From the NCBI GenBank assembly GCA_930367205.1, contig OV884011.1:171689226-171753225 (forward strand): a stretch of 64,000 nucleotides of DNA, in the 5' to 3' direction. The notes beneath the pieces were generated by a model. That model made no database searches. It saw only the letters and a list, made by a program, of their open reading frames with translations, and had not been told where the DNA came from. This DNA is from Acanthosoma haemorrhoidale. Lineage: Eukaryota > Arthropoda > Insecta > Hemiptera > Acanthosomatidae. Positions 1 to 10,792 of the stretch are shown here, one piece after another. A program made the translations under genes and the position numbers. How positions within the stretch are numbered: position 1 is the stretch's first letter; every line of letters starts with the position of its first letter.

Positions 1-1011
1 ATATGAAGATAGTGGGGATACGTGGGGGCCCAAGGACCGAACCCACGTACTTTTCTGGAAACTTGGATGAAAACCACCCCAACCTTAGACACTAGTATGA
101 CGTATCTCTTGACCCTTCCTTGGGTGAGTTCGTCGGTTAATGTTCCTGATATTATAAGGCTGGGGTGTGGGGGGATCATGGCCTATACCCACAGAATGTG
201 TATAGGAATAATATAATGAGGCAATATATGCGAATTAAAAACATTGTGGCGAAACAAGATATGTTACAAAAAAATATCCAACAAAGGATTACGTAAGTAT
301 GTTATGTTTCTTATGGTGGACTTTTGTTATCATGGTCGTTACTCAGCTACGTCAACTACGCAAGAAAGAAGTAAAGTTGCCACCATCCAATCAAGAAAGA
401 CTTAAATTTCGATGAGCATTACAATGTTAGCTCTCTTTGACTAAACGAATTTCACCATTTACATTACAAGGAAATATGACAATGATCAAGTTGATCTGCC
501 GGATTGTGAGAAAATTATACTAATTACGAATAAGAATTGCCCAAAAAGGAAATTACTAAAAAATGTTTTTGTTTTTTTTCCAAAAAGACAACGAATACCA
601 TTTAAATTTAATAAATTAAAAAAAAAATGTCAACTTTCGTATAGAGTGCATTGCAAAATATAAAAATGTTAGGTAGAATATGTATTAATCCATAAAAATA
701 TTGTTTTTCAATGCTTTAAGATGTACAGTTTCTCAATACATACATTCAAAAATAACGCATATGCTTTGGGCTTGTTGATTTTCGATAAAATATATGTATG
801 TTTAATTTTAGTTGGGCTTAAATTAAGTAAAGAAGATGCAAATTTCTCATCAAATTTAGGGTGGACGATGTTTCGAAACACGGGGTATGTCTTTGTTATG
901 TGAGTATTGTTTTTTTATGTTGACAAGCAATGTAGGTGGACAAGTCGCCCGGTAATGAATTTGATGGACTTATTTTTTTTTCTAAACAATTTTTATTTGA
1001 ACAAAAAAAAT
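1..1011. other. Non-coding, AT-rich; no gene seen
   Basis: No convincing coding exon, RNA gene or transposon end is visible. The first 230 bases are less AT-rich than what follows and could be an unrecognised old repeat. Reading frames in this stretch are short and show no recognisable motif. Confidence 0.5.
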
Positions 1012-1442
1012 TTACTGCACCTCTCATCCCTATAATCCTCCTTGGAGACTAAAACGGCAGTGGCCTCGTGACCTGCTATAAATGCGTAACAGTGGGAGTC
1101 CTGGCAATGGCCAGTTTCTCCAATCATGTCCTGAGCGTATGTGGCTCTCGTGCTCTTCGTCAGCCTCCACTGGCTAGTATCCGGCGACGCGGCTGACGGA
1201 GGAGCGTGGGGGACTTCCCAAGAAGACTCCGCTTCCTCTTTCGCATGCGAGGGAGGTGACAACCATGTGGATTTGGGAGGTCTCTGGGCTCTGGGGTCTG
1301 TTTGTAAATACTGTATGAATGAGCGAGTGAATGAAAATTGTAAATATGGTTTGAATAAAAACATTTATCACAATTACTTATTGCCCAATGAGGCAGATTG
1401 TAATTTTATCATAATAAAGTTATTATTGTTGTTGAAAAAAAA
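1012..1442 (+). mobile_element. Jockey-type LINE, 5'-truncated 3'-end fragment
   Basis: The stretch is related, in inverted orientation, to the 3' end of the larger LINE at 32.7-33.2 kb. Shared blocks include the segment around the phrase cacgaggccactgccgttt (here read on the opposite strand) and the terminal block ending in CAATAAAG-like sequence after GGCAGATTGTAATT. The + strand copy ends in a TAA/TTG-rich tail followed by an A-run near 1432-1442, as expected for a LINE 3' terminus. Only the 3' end is present, which is typical of 5' truncation at insertion. No coding capacity remains; the reading frames here are shadows. Confidence 0.7.
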
Positions 1443-3900
1443 ATTACGATCCACCCTAATTGGCCAATGGGTAATTGTGAGATTCATACCGTTGAGATTA
1501 CCAATGTTGATTCCACTCTCCTTTTCATACTGAAGATGGAAAATTAACATTCATTTCCTTCAACGATTCGATTCCGAAAAAAAAGTCTTTATTATTATTA
1601 TACGAAAGTCCACGACCAATCATGAATTATATCTACTCAGTATGCATGATATGGTGTTAAGTTGCAGAATAATATAATTTATTTCTACATTATGGTTGAT
1701 ATGCCTTAAAATAAACAAAAACAAATGTTTTTGTCATGTAAAACAAGTTAGAAATGAATTATAGTTCATAGATAACAATATTTGTGTCACCCTGATTATG
1801 TTGTTGTGCTAATTATTTTCACTATTGTGGTGGGTTTTTCTCAGCAAATAATGCATGTCTTTTTAACTGTGCAGATTCGAATCAAATAAGGCGTGTCTTT
1901 TGTTCATCACACACGTGAAGAATGGACAGTTGACGCTCAATAATGCAGCGATATCATCAAGAGTAAGGCATACAAGTACTTTTCTTATTATGATGTGTGT
2001 TATTTAAATGATGTGTGTTATGAGCAACATGCTACGACCATCAGGCCAGTTTATAATTTATAGGCCGGTAAGGCTGTCAACAAATATGAAACTTTCGATG
2101 TCAACCTGATGTAAATCATTAAATGACATGGGAAATAGATACTTCAGTATCTAGGGGTTGTGTTAAAATATGAAATATTGATATCCCCTCTTAGGGGACA
2201 GTAGGGAACGGGTAATGTGTTGTTTGTAGGAAACATTCATAAAGGTCCCTAATAGCCTAAGGGCACGGTTTTGCAATTTAATTATAGGAAATCATGAACG
2301 GACTGGCGTGAATGTCACGCAATAGATCATCCCTTATACTGTAATCACTTGGTGAAGTATTAACAAGCTCCCACCGCCCTCTTGAAGAATAGTAAGAGAT
2401 TTTTTTCACCTTACAGCTTACAGTTTTCTTCGCCTGACAGTAAATAACGAAGAGGTAGCAAAATATGCAACTAAACCATAAAAAACCATATTAAGAATAT
2501 TTACTAGAAAATATATGAATGTGTAACATATTCAGTGAAACGCTCTATTTAATTTTTTTCCTGCACTATAGTCCTAGTTAGGTTTTGCCCCAATGCAGAA
2601 AACTCTAAAGTGAGGGACGCCAGAATTTAGTCTGCTGCTTCAAAAAACAAATGTGAACGAAAAATGATTGGAGACATAATTTAATGTTTTGTCTTAGTTT
2701 TTCATTTTAATTAATTCATAAAATTTTTTAAATGGTAATGAAACCTATGAATTTATGGAAAAAGAGAACTTTATTTGACAATACGAATAGCCCACAACCG
2801 ACCTTCCAGGATGACTTACCTATTAACAGTTTATTTTTTTCAAAAGCAAATTTGAAAGTTCACTAGGAGTTTCACTTAAAATAAACAATGTATATTTGGC
2901 CAAAACAAAGTTGTTTTAATGCAATAATTTTATGTTTCCCATATTACTAACTTCCTAAAAGATTTTTTGTGTCAACTAAAATCTAAAATATTTAAAATTA
3001 CTAGTTCTGCTTCGTGCCTACGATTAGAAACCATTGAAAGATGTTTCCAAAAATAACGTTTTGAGAGCAAAAGCGGATATCACTGGTTTGTGGGCAAACC
3101 TTTACTTGGCAAACATTTATTCTTATGAACACACTAAGGGGTTCATTAAAGATGATTTGATTAATACTTGAAAAACACGTGAACGGCAAGTGACTCAGAC
3201 AGTTCCTTGATATTGTTTCTTAACGTTTAACGCGCACTATGTTTATGTTTGAAAGATATTAGCTTGAAGAAATTTAAGTAAAAGAAAATGAAGAAACATA
3301 TTGAGCCATCAAATTTTGATTTTTACTACTTAAAATCACCACTGAAAATTGCCTTTCCTGATCTAAAGAACCTATTGAAATCCACGATTTGTAACTTAGG
3401 CTCCGAGAGCTTCATTGTTTGAAATATATTTGAAAATGATTATATAATAACAAAATTTATGGACCGTTCTTGAAAAAGTATTCTTTGCTGTCATTGGCAT
3501 CAGTCCTTCAAATTTGTCAAGGAAAATCTACACTATAAGCCATAAATTTCAAGCTAACAAACGTAACGTTAAGGAACCAGCATCACCACCAAATGTTAGA
3601 TCCTGCAATCTAATATTAATAATAGACATTTTTAGGGAAGTTACACAATCGAAAATGGCCATTGCTAACGACGTGCCACAAACTTTACGAGTCGCAATCA
3701 CGTTTTGAAATTGGCAATGACAGGCAGACTGAATGAAGCGTCCCTTCAATAACCGTATCGTATAATCAAAGACTACGTTCAGGCAGAGGATGGGTGTCAG
3801 CGCCAGATCATCATCCACTTAAAGATTACGTATTTGTCGTCTCCTCACGGCGGGGAAGGTGGAACCTCCTGGTCCACTGTGTGACTGGGAGATTCGGACG
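1443..3900. other. Non-coding; no gene seen
   Basis: AT-rich sequence without supported exons. 2160-2420 is somewhat GC-richer and may be an old repeat, but I recognise no family. A minus-strand frame at 3549-3818 has no identifiable motif. Confidence 0.45.
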
Positions 3901-3921
3901 GTTCGTACTTGCCCCCCCCCC

Positions 3922-4236
3922 CCTATGAAAGCGGTTCCGCCACGACTATGCGATGCTTCACACATCTTTTGCAACACGTACGAAACTATTAAAGCTTGGT
4001 TGGGAACGTCGCATCTCCCATACAGCCCCGACCTTGCACTGTCGGACTATCATTTATTTCGAAGTTTACAAAACTCCTTAAATACTAAAACTTGCAGTAA
4101 TAACGATGACCTCAAATCGCACTTGGTTGAGTTTTTTGCTGATAAGTACCAGAAGTTCTATGAGCGCGGGATTATGAAGTTACCAGAAAGATGGCAAAAG
4201 GTCATCGAACAGAATGGAATATATTTGACTGATTAA
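3922..4236 (+). pseudogene. Mariner transposase, C-terminal remnant
   Basis: The translated C-terminal third of a mariner-family transposase is visible. It has the third catalytic Asp context YSPDLALSDYHLF, followed by RSLQN and the family's characteristic ending around ERGIMKLPERWQKVIEQNG, then a stop at 4234-4236. The second Asp context is degraded (LCDASH). The N-terminal DNA-binding half and the first catalytic Asp are absent. Just upstream is a run of about ten C residues, and the sequence before it does not resemble transposase. Downstream, 4250-4325 could hold the 3' inverted repeat, but no matching left repeat was found, so the element is 5'-truncated and dead. Confidence 0.75.
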
Positions 4237-4329
4237 AGTTAATTTTTTATTATAGAAAAAATTTAGTTCTATTTCACACTAATAAACCGAAATTATTCTC
4301 CTATTTCGAGGCCAACCTCAATAGTTAAT

Positions 4330-6037
4330 TCAAGCCTTAGAGTCTTGTAAAAAATATAAAGGAACGAATGGCCGTGAGAACTTATGTAAGCAGATCCATT
4401 TCCGATCTTTACCTTACTGAGTACCTTTTCACTCTTCTCCACATAACAAGATGAGTTATATTTTCGTAGACATCTTCATCATGATCTTCACCACCCTTCT
4501 ACAAAGCCGGAACACGTTCTAGTCTTCTCAACCCATCTGAATTTCGTGTTAGCTGCTACCAGCACGGCAAGATCTAAAAGAAAAAAAGACTGCCAACAGT
4601 CAAAAATCGTTAGGAAAACCTACTTTAACTTTTCTTCAAATAGTCTCACATAAAAAAAAGGTATAATGGATACAAAATTAATATAATTGTTCCTTTTCAG
4701 GTTTTAAGGGTCAATATATATGCGAAAATATTCAGTAAATAAATATGTATATATACGAAAGCAACCCAATACATCATGTTTGTTTTATTAATTAAACGTA
4801 TATATAATATATACAAAGAGGTTAAGAATATATCAAAAGAGAAGCATTGTTGGAAATTTTCAATTTGTATATTACCACATCACGGCCAATTATTGAGAAC
4901 GATTAACTTTCTACCTTAATTTAAATTTAAATTACTAGAATGAAAAGGTACATTCAATAGGACAATTAAGGAAAATGCTCAGCATAAGGTTTAACGAACC
5001 TTACAAGTGCATAGCGTGGGAGTATATGGAGTAATTGAGTCATGGCAGTTCAACAGGATCTACTCCCTGCTCGATTTTAAAATAGATTAAACATTCGCAT
5101 AGTCAACTATTCCATATTTGAATATGCACTAAAAGATTTTTTTTCTTCATTAAAGTGTATGGATGTCTAGTTTTTATATATCTCAACACTTTATTATTTA
5201 CTACTCTCGGAATATAATCCGCGAAGCTGATCGTTTGGAGAATATTGATTCCGTTTCAGCTTTTTATATTAGCTTTAAATTCTTATGGAATTCAACTTTG
5301 GTCCAAATAAATTACTTTGTGTCAGGTAATTTTGTTGATTTTTACCCTTTGAGAAGTTACAAAAAATGTACTTAGTACATTAAAAAATTTGAATCAGAAA
5401 TATTTAACACTTATTATAAATTATGATAACACGATATATTATTAATAATAATTAATAAGATATTAGAGGAAGAGCCTCTAATTCCAACCTGGTGATAGAT
5501 ATTCTTTCGTCTGGTTGTTTTACAAGAACTTCAAAGATATTCCGATAATTAACATTTTTTCGTGTCAATTTAATTTATACAGATATCTCAGCCGGTTCAC
5601 TTTGTCATTTGCTGAAAAGTCTATTTTCACTTACTGTTGTTTTTTGAGAAATAAAGTGAACGAAACAAATACCAAGTAATTATTCCAAAATCATTTAATA
5701 AGTATTCAAGAAACATACGTGGAAGTGTTCCTTAATTTCGTACATCATTTTTTGAATGTGGCTTTCATAAATACCGTTTTTTTTTTTATTAAATAATATA
5801 ATGAAATTTTATTCGGTAAAAAAAACCCAACAAAAAACGATATTTGATTCAATTTATAAAAAAGCATGAGGATTTGAGCGTATCACCAGATTAACTAGTT
5901 TGAGAATGCCATTTAGTATATTTTAGAATGTTTTAACTAGATGAAACTGGAAGTAAAAAGCAACTAAGAAATTCCTACATCCTCTATTGAGGAACGAAGA
6001 TACACAAAAATACCTTTTGCTTGATTACTTTACTATA
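4330..6037. other. Non-coding; no gene seen
   Basis: AT-rich sequence with no exon, RNA or transposon end that I can support. Confidence 0.45.
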
Positions 6038-6116
6038 CAGAGGGGTCGAAAAAAATGTATCCACTGTTCAAAAGTCCATAACTTGCAAACTAATTTACGG
6101 AGTCTCATTTTTGGTA
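6038..6116 (+). repeat. Left terminal inverted repeat (about 80 bp)
   Basis: Reading inward from 6038, the sequence matches the reverse complement of 6799-6880 with a few mismatches and small indels. The match runs through the block ending TCATTTTTGGT. Confidence 0.85.
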
Positions 6117-6242
6117 GCGTAATAGTTTGTAGTTCCGGCAATCGCCATACAAGCGTTGTATTGGGTTGTTTTGTTTTATCAGATGACAGTCGCCAGATAG
6201 TTAGTGTTTTATTGTTAGTTGTACCTTGTTACTCGAGTAAAC

Positions 6243-6767
6243 ATGGCTGGCGTAAGGCTTACATTTGATGAAAGGAAGTCCGTTTTAAAGTGGTATTTTA
6301 AGTACGAAAACATTAATGAGGTTCAACGGCAATGGCAAAATGTGTATCAAACAGAGCCACCGACACGTTTAACGATTCCATTAACATCCATTTTACCTGC
6401 CATCCAAGACTTGTATGGAGACGGAAGATTTTACTTTCAACAAGATGGTGCCCCAGCCCACTACCACAATCGTGTTAGGGCTTATCTCGACGAAAATCTA
6501 CCAGGAAGATGGATAGGCCGTAGAGGTGCTGTAGAGTATTCACCACGTTCCCCAGACTTAACTCCTCTGGACTTTTACCTGTGGGGAACACTAAAGGACG
6601 TCGTTTATCGACAAAAGCCACGCACATTGGATGAACTTCGAGAATCCATCGTACATTCATGTGCAAATATCCGACTGAACACGTTGCAGTCAGTAGTTCG
6701 TGCTGCAGTTCGGCGGGATCGTTTGTGTGTAGATGTTAATGGTGACCATTTCGAACACCTACAGTGA
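6243..6767 (+). CDS. Deletion-derived transposase (HTH plus C-terminal half of the catalytic domain)
   Basis: 174 codons, open from ATG to TGA. Residues 1-40 (MAGVRLTFDERKSVL onward, with EVQRQWQ and TEPPTRLTI) resemble the N-terminal helix-turn-helix (DUF4817-like) found at the start of a group of insect transposases. The protein then jumps to the second half of the catalytic domain, with FYFQQDGAPAH (second catalytic Asp) and PRSPDLTPLDFYLWG (third). I count 41 residues between those two Asp, the spacing of the DD41D class. The region with the first catalytic Asp is missing, so it should not be catalytically active. The join keeps the frame. Start chosen at 6243 because MAGVRLTF matches the family start; upstream in-frame codons lie close to the TIR. 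It could still bind the element's ends, but that is inference. Confidence 0.7.
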   Translation: MAGVRLTFDERKSVLKWYFKYENINEVQRQWQNVYQTEPPTRLTIPLTSILPAIQDLYGDGRFYFQQDGAPAHYHNRVRAYLDENLPGRWIGRRGAVEYSPRSPDLTPLDFYLWGTLKDVVYRQKPRTLDELRESIVHSCANIRLNTLQSVVRAAVRRDRLCVDVNGDHFEHLQ

Positions 6768-6798
6768 TATCTTTAAGTTGGACTTTAAGCTACACTTT

Positions 6799-6880
6799 CA
6801 CCAAAAATGAGACAACTCCGTCAATTAGTTTGCAATTTATGGACTGTTAACCAGTGGATACATTTTTTTGGACCCCTCTG
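6799..6880 (-). repeat. Right terminal inverted repeat (about 80 bp)
   Basis: Reverse-complement partner of 6038-6116; it ends at 6880 immediately before a TA dinucleotide. Confidence 0.85.
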
Positions 6881-7366
6881 TATATATAAATCTAAATTTA
6901 TTAAAAAAAATTATAAAAGAATCTAAGCAATCAGGAAACTTTTAATAATAACTGTACAATAACAACTGTCAAGATAATTATTAACTTGGCAAGCGTTAAT
7001 GGTCTTAGCCAGCAAACCACCCACTCACTCAATTTCAAGTTCCGGCTCAACATAACACACCTTCACTCAGTGACTTTTTATTTTATTCTACTTCGAGCCA
7101 GATAGATCATTCATTTTCGTTTTAGCCTGGAGTTGGTGTAAGGCATCTGGGAAGATCTGATAGAATGTGTTGATTGAATAATTTAGATCTGACCTGCAGC
7201 TTACTCAGTTTTGAAATTGTGTTTTTTTATCAATTGCAAAGAACTGAGCTAATGTGACCAATTACTGTTTACTTATCATAATTTTTTTTTTATGAAAGAG
7301 TTCTAATGATGCTTGTAGGATTCTGTTTGTGAATTGAATAATAATTAGTAGAGTCATATAACAGAG

Positions 7367-7420
7367 GCAGCGTAGCCCGGTGGGTGAGGCGGTTTACCAC
7401 GGGTTCACAGTTTGCTGTAG
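7367..7420 (+). repeat. Possible tRNA-derived SINE head
   Basis: The segment GCAGCGTAGCCCGGTGGG contains a good match to the RNA polymerase III A box (TAGCCCGGTGGG at 7373-7384, one mismatch to TRGCNNAGTNGG). A partial B-box-like GGGTTCACAG follows at 7401-7410. The pattern matches the 5' part of insect tRNA-derived SINEs but lacks a full B box and a clear tail, so it is probably a fragment. Confidence 0.4.
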
Positions 7421-10400
7421 GATAAAAGAAATTTTATCCTGTCATGTATGCGTGATTTGTGGGTAGACATTGCTGTTGATGAATACAAGCCTTCAAATCG
7501 TTGAAGAGTGTCGTGTTGTTGACATAAAGGCATCGCTTGAATAATAAGACGTAATGCTATTGGTTGATACCTGTGCATCGTTCATTAAATTCGATCTTTT
7601 GGCTGGCCCGTATTCGCCCTGATTGGATTCAATGAGCAAGTGTCTGTGCAAAGTTTTTTGTCTAAGTGCTTATTGGAATCCTCCGTGAGGTTCAGAGTCT
7701 GGAAATTTTAATATGTAATTAAAGGTCTGCATGGTTATTGTCGTTTTTGGATTCCATGACATTCACCAATCCACGTTTAGTCCTAAATATTACATTTAGT
7801 CAGTTACAGGGATGAAATTATTCTAAAAGTACAGTGTAAAACTTATTGTTAAAACTTATCTTAGTTAATTCTGTTAATTTAATTTTTTAATAATCTCCAT
7901 TTAATTTTTTCCCCTTAGCACGTGACAAAGATGTTATTGACTCGAAATGATTTCTATCGATTTTTTTATTTGTTTTCGTTTGTAGTTCCTTCTGTTTTGA
8001 TACAATACTTCTATGGTCTTTCCTCGTCACCAATCCTGTGAACCTCCAAAGAGCAGATTTTAGTACCCTTTGAATCTGTATTTATTAACCTACTATCTAA
8101 ATTATAAAGGTATTCTTATTTATCTCAATTAGTTCTTAGATGGAAATTAAAAACCAGCTGAAATAGCTGATTTATAATTAAATTATATTACTTTAATAAA
8201 AAGTATATTAGAAACGAAAATTAATAGTTCTACTTTTTTATAAAATGTTCAAATATACCGGGCCAAGTCACGAATCATGGTAATCGCCATCTATTTTTTC
8301 GTGATCCTCGGCTTGCAATTAAAGAAAATGATTGCCTATGGCTGAGTGAAGTAACTTCAGGAAAAAAAAATAAATCGAAACATAGCTATTTAACATGTAC
8401 AGTTATTAATCTTTAACTTAACAGACTGTTTCTACTCGATACAGTAATTTTAAATGTAATAATGGCCATACAAAGAAGTGTGACCTATACTCACCGAATG
8501 TCTGCTTTGTTTTTTTTAAATGCATTGCTCTAATGCAAACTGTATTATGCTAATTTTTCAGTAACTATTGTTTAAATACTCATAGTTTTATCATTTATTT
8601 TAAGAAGCTATAATTAAGAGTTTGAATTAACTCTTAATAAACTTTATATAGGGCAGGATGCATGAAGAATAAGGGAGGTAATAGGGCGCAAGGTCATTAA
8701 GTGGTAAAAGTTTTTTAATCAACGGGTGATTAAATCACGGGTGGTTATCACTATTTGGTGAAGAGGTACAAATAACAGGAAGGGTTTACATGTGATAAAA
8801 AAATGTTTAACGTTACTAATGCATCTTACAGTATATAGCCTTTGGATAGTGCCCTTAACAGGAGTGCATAAATACGTCAAACAAATAGATATTTGAAGTC
8901 CGAAACCTCGTTACCGACAAAACCATAACTTTTCAGTAGAAGGAAAAAAAATATTTTCATTAGTAATAAACTAATGTTATAAATTTTTTTACATGAATAA
9001 CCAATAAAATGATTAATAAAAAGATTACTGCCCGATTGTAGGATGGTGTAATTATAAAAGAGCTTTATCGTCTTTCCGCAATCGATAATAAAATAAAATG
9101 ATTGTTTGTTTGAAAATAAGTGGTTGTTTAAAAAAAAAAAGAATTCACTTTTATCGTTAGCTTTTTTTTATTACGCCAGTATTTTCTTTTTTGTTACCAG
9201 AGACATGAAATAACAAAAATATACAATTATCTACAAAAATAAAACAAAACAATATAACATAGGAACTCGTTGAATACCCTAGTCGTAGTGCCCGGTTCCG
9301 AGATTTTGGCATTGATAATACAAAACGGGAGATATAAGGCCAACTTTAAAATCATTTTGAGTATACTTCTGATAAAAATAATCGAATTTAACGAATCCAA
9401 GTCGATAGCGCTTGACTTCCACTACAATATGAGAAAACAAAGAAAAATAGCCAAAATTCGACGAAGTTTTGGACTTTGGGTGTTAAAATATTGTATGCAC
9501 ATTGTTTTACCTTATAGTTAGTAATTTCACTTGCACTAACTGACAAACCATTAATGAAATTGTAGTGATTGCGGATGCCTCTTTAACCATTCAACATGCC
9601 ACCTGCAATACATGCTGTCACACCTACGAATGTCAATAATTTTCTGCTTTGGGAAAGTACCGAACGTTTTGTGTAGGAGAAGGTGATTCACTCGGACATT
9701 TGTATGCATGAATGACTCAAAGGTAAAACGGTCAAATAAAATGACCTCGAACGTTTTGATTTCCAGGCAAGATATGGTAAAAAAATCTAAATTGCAATAT
9801 GTACGATTTTGTCATCATCGTTAATCAAATAGTATTTCATCTTCAAATGTATAGGCGGGTATAAAATATGCTTTTCAATGTTTATGTTATTAAAAATAAT
9901 TTCAATAAAACGTTGAAAATCAATAAAGACGGAGTAATCAATTAAGAGGTAGTAATCAACTAAAAGGGAGTAAGATCACCTGAACGCTGTTTGTGTGATA
10001 CTGCACAATTAATCTTAATTTTTTAACTATATTATTTTAATTTGTTTGGATTAATATTTTTAATTAATGTCAATGTAATGAAATATATGTCAATTGACAA
10101 ATGATATAGCCCATGTCCTAATTATTATCAATGGAAACATTCCGATTAAGTAATTTTTAAAACTACAAAGAGGAGCCAGAACAGTGTCACGTAATAAAAT
10201 TTGTACTTGTTAAAAAAGAATTTCTTAATTGCTTCCACATTAAATGCTGCTATTAAATTAATTGCTGCCAACTATACCTAAGGTGAGTCAAGTTCAAATG
10301 ATTTTCCGTATTCGTAGAATATTTTTGGTCCAATCATGGCCGAATAAAACCGTTTAGTTTTGAAATAATTCAACTTTTTTAAGGTATCTAGAACTCAAAA

Positions 10401-10735
10401 ATAACGAATAAAAAAAGAAAAGACTTGTTTGTAGTTATCGTTTGAAAAAATAAAATTCGGATAAGATATTAATAATGAGGACATTGAGTATTTGCTACCT
10501 TACTCGAAATTATGTATTTTTTTACCCAACTGATTTAATAATTAATGGGACTGGTTCATGTCTTATGGAGATGGCTATATGCTTTTCATGTCTTAACTGT
10601 ATCAAGCGGGATATCTATATAATATTGCATGTCTCTTGCAGGAGGCTCAACAGGTCCAGGGGTAGGAACTCAGTTGAGAAAATAATGATTTATGATGATT
10701 ACTAATTATTAGTTAAATAATAAAATATTGGCCGG

Positions 10736-10792
10736 ATCAGGTATCGAATCCGTGACCTCCACCCTCAATAACCAGTCTAGTGAGCTATGGTA
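10736..10792 (-). repeat. tRNA-like SINE head or tRNA remnant
   Basis: On the minus strand an A-box-like TAGCTCACTAGACTGG (10772-10787) is followed by a B box GGATTCGATACC (10740-10751) at a spacing normal for tRNA genes. A clover-leaf acceptor stem is not evident, so a tRNA-derived SINE head or decayed tRNA is more likely than a functional tRNA gene. Confidence 0.45.

Larger units (their letters stand above)
6038..6880 (+). mobile_element. Internally deleted Tc1/mariner-superfamily element, 843 bp
   Basis: The element starts with CAGAGGGGTC at 6038 and ends with its inverted counterpart GACCCCTCTG at 6880. It is flanked on both sides by the dinucleotide TA (6036-6037 and 6881-6882), the target duplication expected of this superfamily. 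The terminal inverted repeats extend about 80 bp. One open reading frame lies between them. The size is well below that of a full-length autonomous element, and the encoded protein lacks the middle of a transposase, so this is a deletion derivative. Confidence 0.85.

Noticed and set aside
3549..3818. Minus-strand frame just upstream of the mariner remnant
   Set aside because: No transposase motif, opposite orientation and no family match; treated as chance.
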